A stretch of DNA of 64,000 nt from Agrocybe praecox (lineage: Eukaryota > Basidiomycota > Agaricomycetes > Agaricales > Agrocybaceae). The translations under genes were made by a program, and so were the position numbers. The first letter of the stretch is position 1; every line of letters starts with the position of its first letter. This document shows, piece after piece, positions 59,633 to 64,000 of the stretch. The stretch covers positions 1,922,001-1,986,000 of the forward strand of contig OZ024841.1 of NCBI GenBank assembly GCA_964017145.1, written 5' to 3'. The notes below the pieces were generated by a model, which ran no database searches, was not told where the DNA came from, and saw only the letters and a list, made by a program, of their open reading frames with translations.

Positions 59633-60651
59633 TTTTATTGCGCGATGAGTATCAATCGTCTTGATTATTCTCAGTATACCATCCTGTTTGTTGGTCATAT
59701 TATCAATATATATATGCTGTTAGGAGTTTATTCTGTTGTCCCTACTACTGGCTTCATTCGGCATGCGGTTACACCAGCAGCCCTTCCTCCCAACAATACA
59801 ATTAAAGGTCCTAAGTAAAACGAATTGAAATTAGTTCTCCGTTGGTCTGTGTTGCCGTCCCAGTTGTTAGCGCTGGAGCGCCGTTCAACGAAAAGTAATT
59901 GACTATAAATAGATAAATAATGATGGCGGTGATCTCCGACGGATTCCGGATATGTACCGTCCGTTTGCCGTCCGTCATTTGTTTTCCAGAGGCTATCTAA
60001 AACCACGGAGCACGCGATTTTGAGCTGGATTGTCAGTTTCGGTGAGCAAAAATGATCCCCATGGGGTCTTCGATCGTGGGTGGAACGAAAAGAGAATGTT
60101 ATTTACAGTTACCCCAGATTTATCCTACACCGCGGTATTTGTAGGATAATTTATTTTGCAGCGATCCTTCAAGGCCGGAAAAGGTGGAGCTTTGAACAAA
60201 AAGTTTACACCTCCAAAAAGCACGACAAGATTTAATCGATTTATCCTGGTTTCTGAACGATATGCTGTAGCGTCATGGGCCTGTATATTTCACAATTGCT
60301 CTCAGACTCGCTAAACGGATTTTGAGATGAGGTGGCAATCCGCTCTTGGTCCACACCTTTGTCTGTATCTCGTCCCGAAGTTGTTCCAGCCGGCCCTCTT
60401 GGTTCGTCACGAGGGTCACTTGACATAGCCGGAAGATCGTGTCGCGTCGACCTGTCCTCAAGATCCAGTGTAATAGGCTTGCTAATTTGTCGTAAAATGA
60501 TTTCTTTTTTCCAAATAGAAACACCGTACAGGGGGGCAGCGACACATATAATGTCCGTTCAACATCAAATCCTCACTCGTGCCTCGCATCCGTCACCCTC
60601 TATCTTCCATACCTGACCCAGCCCTCGAGTGCTAACCTCAGGCAAGTGGCC
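59633..60651. other. Intergenic, no supported gene
   Basis: About 1 kb between MYND copy C and the GH115 gene. Open frames are short and overlapping on both strands. The promoter of the glucuronidase lies at the right end. Confidence 0.45.
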
Positions 60652-63600
60652 ATGACGCGGACATTCGCCTACCTTCTAGGTAGTCTTGCTCTCCTAGGTG
60701 GTATTCACGCCATCGGACAGGATAGCTGTGTTTCCTTTAAATCGTCCAACAACGTATTCCCCGTTGTCAACAATAAAAAGGCTTCACCCATCCTCATATC
60801 CCCTGATGAATGGCCTGGCGTTCAAATAGCTGCCGCGGATTTTCAAGCTGATATCCAACGCGTCACTTCCGTCAAGCCTTCACTATCCAACTTTACCTCC
60901 CCAGCCTCTAGCCCAGCTGCTAGTAAACCACCTTCTGGAGCCCCAATCATTATTGGTACCCTCGGAAAGTCGTCACTTATCGACCAAATTGTCAACACCA
61001 CGAAATTAGATGTGTCATCTATCGAGGGCAAATGGGAATCCTTCTTGACGCGAGTTGTAAGCAACCCTCTTCCTGGAGTTTCTAGTGCCTATGTCATCAT
61101 TGGCGCGGACAAACGAGGAACTATCTTTGCTCTGTACGACCATTCAGAACAATTCGGTACGTGTGACCTCCTTTCTTATTCTTGGTTTTTACTTCTGCAT
61201 TCTTCGCCTTTCTATAATTCGCATACGAGCGCGTTCTTTAATTTATCATGTTTAAATTTATATCTTGATCAAACATATCGCTGACCAAAATATCTCCTCC
61301 GTAACATTAGGCGTGTCCCCGTGGTATTGGTATGTAATTTGAGTTCATTTTTACGGACCGTCTAGGCTGCCTCAAGAATCAAACTGATGCCTTCTGAATG
61401 TCATTTAGGTGGGCCGATGTTCCAACTACCACACAGTCAGATATTTTCGTTACGAACTCAGGATGTTCACATGGATCTCCTTCTGTCAAATATCGCGGTA
61501 TCTTTCTCAATGATGAACAGCCTGCTCTGCAAAACTGGGCTGCCGAGAAGTTCTCGAATGGAACTGGTGCTTTCTTCACTGGCAGTCCTTTCAATCATGT
61601 CTTCTACGCTAAACTGTATGTCCATGGTTCAACTTGAATTTTAAAATAAGGGATTAACGTCATTTTAGGTTCGAGTTGATTCTCAGGATGAAAGCAAATT
61701 ACTTGTGGCCTGGTGAGATTTTACCTTTTTGTCTCGCTTCGTTTCTGAAAATTTCTCAGCGATCTGGGGTAGTGCATTTGCCATTGACGACCCTCTCAAT
61801 CAACCTCTCGCCGATACTTATGGTGTCGTAATGGGAACCAGGTTTGTTATCATGGTCGACTTCTAGAGGGTACGAAGCTGACTATTCTTCACAATTTTAG
61901 CCACCAGGAACCCATGATGCGCTCGACGCCCAACGAATTCAATATCTTTGGGAAAGGTCCCTGGGATTACACCACTAATGCTGATAACATTAACGAATAT
62001 TGGCTTGTGGGAACCGAACGAGCGAGACCCTTCGAGTCCGTATATACGATTGGAATGCGAGGTTTTGGAGATTGTGAGTCGTCTCGAAATACTCTATTTC
62101 AATAGATTATTGAACTAACGTTTCTGTCAGTACCTCTTTCAGAGACCACGAACATTGCTTTGCTGGAGGGCGTTATTGGGAATCAGACAGAAATTTTACA
62201 ACAAGTTTACAACAAGTCCGACGTCTCTGACATTCCTCAGATCTGGGCACTCTGTAAGTCGAATGTCATGTATGCAATGTTATACTAACATGCGCTTTTC
62301 CCTCATAGATAAAGAAGTCGAGGGGTACTACGACGATGGCATGCGAGTTCCGGATTATGTGACTTTGTTGTGGACTGATGATAAGTATGTATCAAATTAT
62401 TCTCAAAGTAAAGTTCTCATACCTCTACTAGCTGGGGCAATGTTCGCCGATTCCCCACTCTTTCGGAAAGAAACAGGACAGGAGGTGCCGGTGTTTATTA
62501 CCATGTGCGTTTCTCTTTAAACATACCAATTTCGATACTTTTCTAATAGTCCGAACTCATCCGTAGGTTGACTATGTAAGCTTGACCAGAACCATTTTGA
62601 TTAGGGCAAGTTATCTTATATATAATGATAGGTTGGTGACCCGAGAGACTACAAATGGATCACAGTATGTTTTAATCTTCTTTGGCGGCTGCATCATAAT
62701 GAATTAACCGTCAACTTTACCAGAGTACCCAAATCGAGAAGGTGATTTTATTAGCTTAGATGTCGAAATCTTTCCTGTCTAAAGTTTTTTGGGTCCTACC
62801 CAGGTTCATCAACAAATGTCCCTTGCGATCCAACGCCAAGCCGATAGGCTCTGGATCCTCAATGTCGGAGATCTCAAACCTTATGAGCGAGAGACCGAGT
62901 TCTTCCTCACTTATGCCTGGGACGCTGGAAAATGGACATCAGCCAACGTGTCGAGTTTCGTCAACCAATGGGCAGCCCGTGAATTCGACCTCAGCACTTC
63001 GGCTTCAGCCAACGTCGCGGAAATCGTCGCCAACCTCACGCGTTTCAATTCACGACGGAAGCCCGAGCTCTTGAACTCCACTACTTACAGCTTGATCAAC
63101 TACAGAGAGTAAGCAAAAATATTTATGAACCATCGTTGATGTCATGTTCTTATCTTTCTTTCTTCTTCCTAGATCGGACACTATTTTGGACAACTGGTCT
63201 ACCCTTTTAGCGGCTTCTACCAAGGTCTACAATAGCCTGTCTACTGCCATGCAGCCTGCCTTCTTCCAGCTCGTGCACCACCCAATTCTTGCTAGCAGTA
63301 ACATTGCACAAATGGTGAGAAATGTAATCTGACTCATATAAAGTTCGCGTTTTAACACTTCCCTTTTAATTTGCAGATGGTTGCTGCTGGTCAAAACAAT
63401 GTTCGCGCCTCCCAAGCCAGGGTATGTTTCTAGTACATTGACCATGATCGGCATAAACTGATTATGTGTAGTTGAGCACGAACCAACTTGCGGATACTGT
63501 GGAGGAATTATTTGAGAAGGACTTCGATTTCGAAACACAATACCACACTATGCTGGATGGAAAATGGGACCAGTGAGTTTTTTGCGTGTAATTCTGCTAT

Positions 63601-64000
63601 CTCGAGCTCAACCAAAATCTTAGCATGATGGATCAAACCCGTAAGCACAGTTAGGATCTGATCACCTTGAATTGTCTTTTAATATCGGTAATTCAGATTT
63701 GGGATACTTCTATTGGCAACAACCTATGACCAACAGGTATGACACCGAATTACCTACTTGCACCATAATTAATTTCTGATCCTTTTCGGTTCATAGCATG
63801 CCGTTGATTTCGCGTGTTCAGAAAAACAAAAACGCTTTGGCTGGTGTTATGAGGATTGTTCCTGAAGGAACCCTTGGTGCCTGGTGAGCTTTCGTGGTTC
63901 TCATCAGGCCCTCTCCATTGCTGAAGACTCTATACAGGCCAGGAGACAATTCCAATCAATGTGCACTGGGATATAACTGTCCACCACCCACTATAACCCT
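60652..64000 (+). CDS. GH115 xylan alpha-1,2-glucuronidase, partial (3' end outside window)
   Basis: A secreted enzyme that removes 4-O-methyl-glucuronic acid side chains from glucuronoxylan during wood decay. Many exons are visible; the start exon is 60652-61156. The N-terminus MTRTFAYLLGSLALLGGIHA is a signal peptide. GH115 landmarks follow in order: VSPWYWWADVP, YRGIFLNDEQPAL, KANYLWPAIWGSAFAIDDP, MGTSHQEPMMR, MRVPDYVTLLW, NWGNVRRFP, YVGDPRDYKWI and the line RLWILNVGDLKPYE. Several introns are short, and the model includes a 9-nt exon (62567-62575, Val-Asp-Tyr) needed to complete HVDYVGDPRDY. About 700 of the usual roughly 950-1000 residues are inside the window; the last exon runs off the right edge. 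The GTG at 60646 is not a start; the first ATG in frame is 60652. Confidence 0.9.

Overview
This window looks like nuclear DNA of a mushroom-forming basidiomycete (Agaricomycetes). Most genes are cut by many short introns (mostly about 50-65 nt), and these splice cleanly into conserved proteins when joined by hand. Genes lie close together on both strands. The families present are typical of the group: a fungal CHO2-type phosphatidylethanolamine methyltransferase, a Set5-like SET protein, agaricomycete P450s, a tyrosine-kinase-like (TKL) kinase and a secreted GH115 glucuronidase. I found no tRNA, rRNA, CRISPR or prokaryotic operon signal.

Layout. 1-5300: gene-poor, nothing recognised. 5396-7830 (+): a very small Zn2Cys6 protein and an ALKBH6-like dioxygenase. 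8389-12576 (-): CHO2, 18 exons. 13.1-13.6 kb (+): a doubtful small gene. 14775-16349 (-): a Cbf1-like bHLH factor. 17.2-29.3 kb: a tandemly repeated block holding an intact MFS transporter, a P450 interrupted by a 535-bp insertion, a broken MFS copy, a second and intact P450, and a scrap of a third MFS copy. 29722-40440: conserved housekeeping genes, namely a pentatricopeptide-type (PPR-like) protein (-), a RING-CH membrane ubiquitin ligase (+), an SR splicing factor (-), a large mitochondrial-type protein (+), PDAP1/PP28 (-) and complex I subunit NDUFA6 (+). Several of these are divergent pairs sharing promoters of 175-290 bp. 40.6-49.5 kb (all -): a small membrane protein, a Set5-like SET protein, two tandem alpha/beta hydrolases and a single-pass membrane protein. 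50414-54726 (+): a 1190-residue TKL kinase fused to an N-terminal helical region and a C-terminal conserved domain. 55.1-59.6 kb (+): three tandem MYND zinc-finger paralogues. 60652-64000 (+): a secreted GH115 xylan alpha-glucuronidase, cut by the window end.

How the parts relate. The P450-MFS block is accessory DNA expanding by tandem duplication and being eroded by a transposon-like insertion, deletions and stop codons. The kinase and the MYND trio next to it look like lineage-specific signalling genes. The rest is core metabolism, RNA handling and mitochondrial function. Exon borders were set by hand from reading frame, splice consensus and remembered family consensus, so an individual border may be off by a base or wrong where noted.
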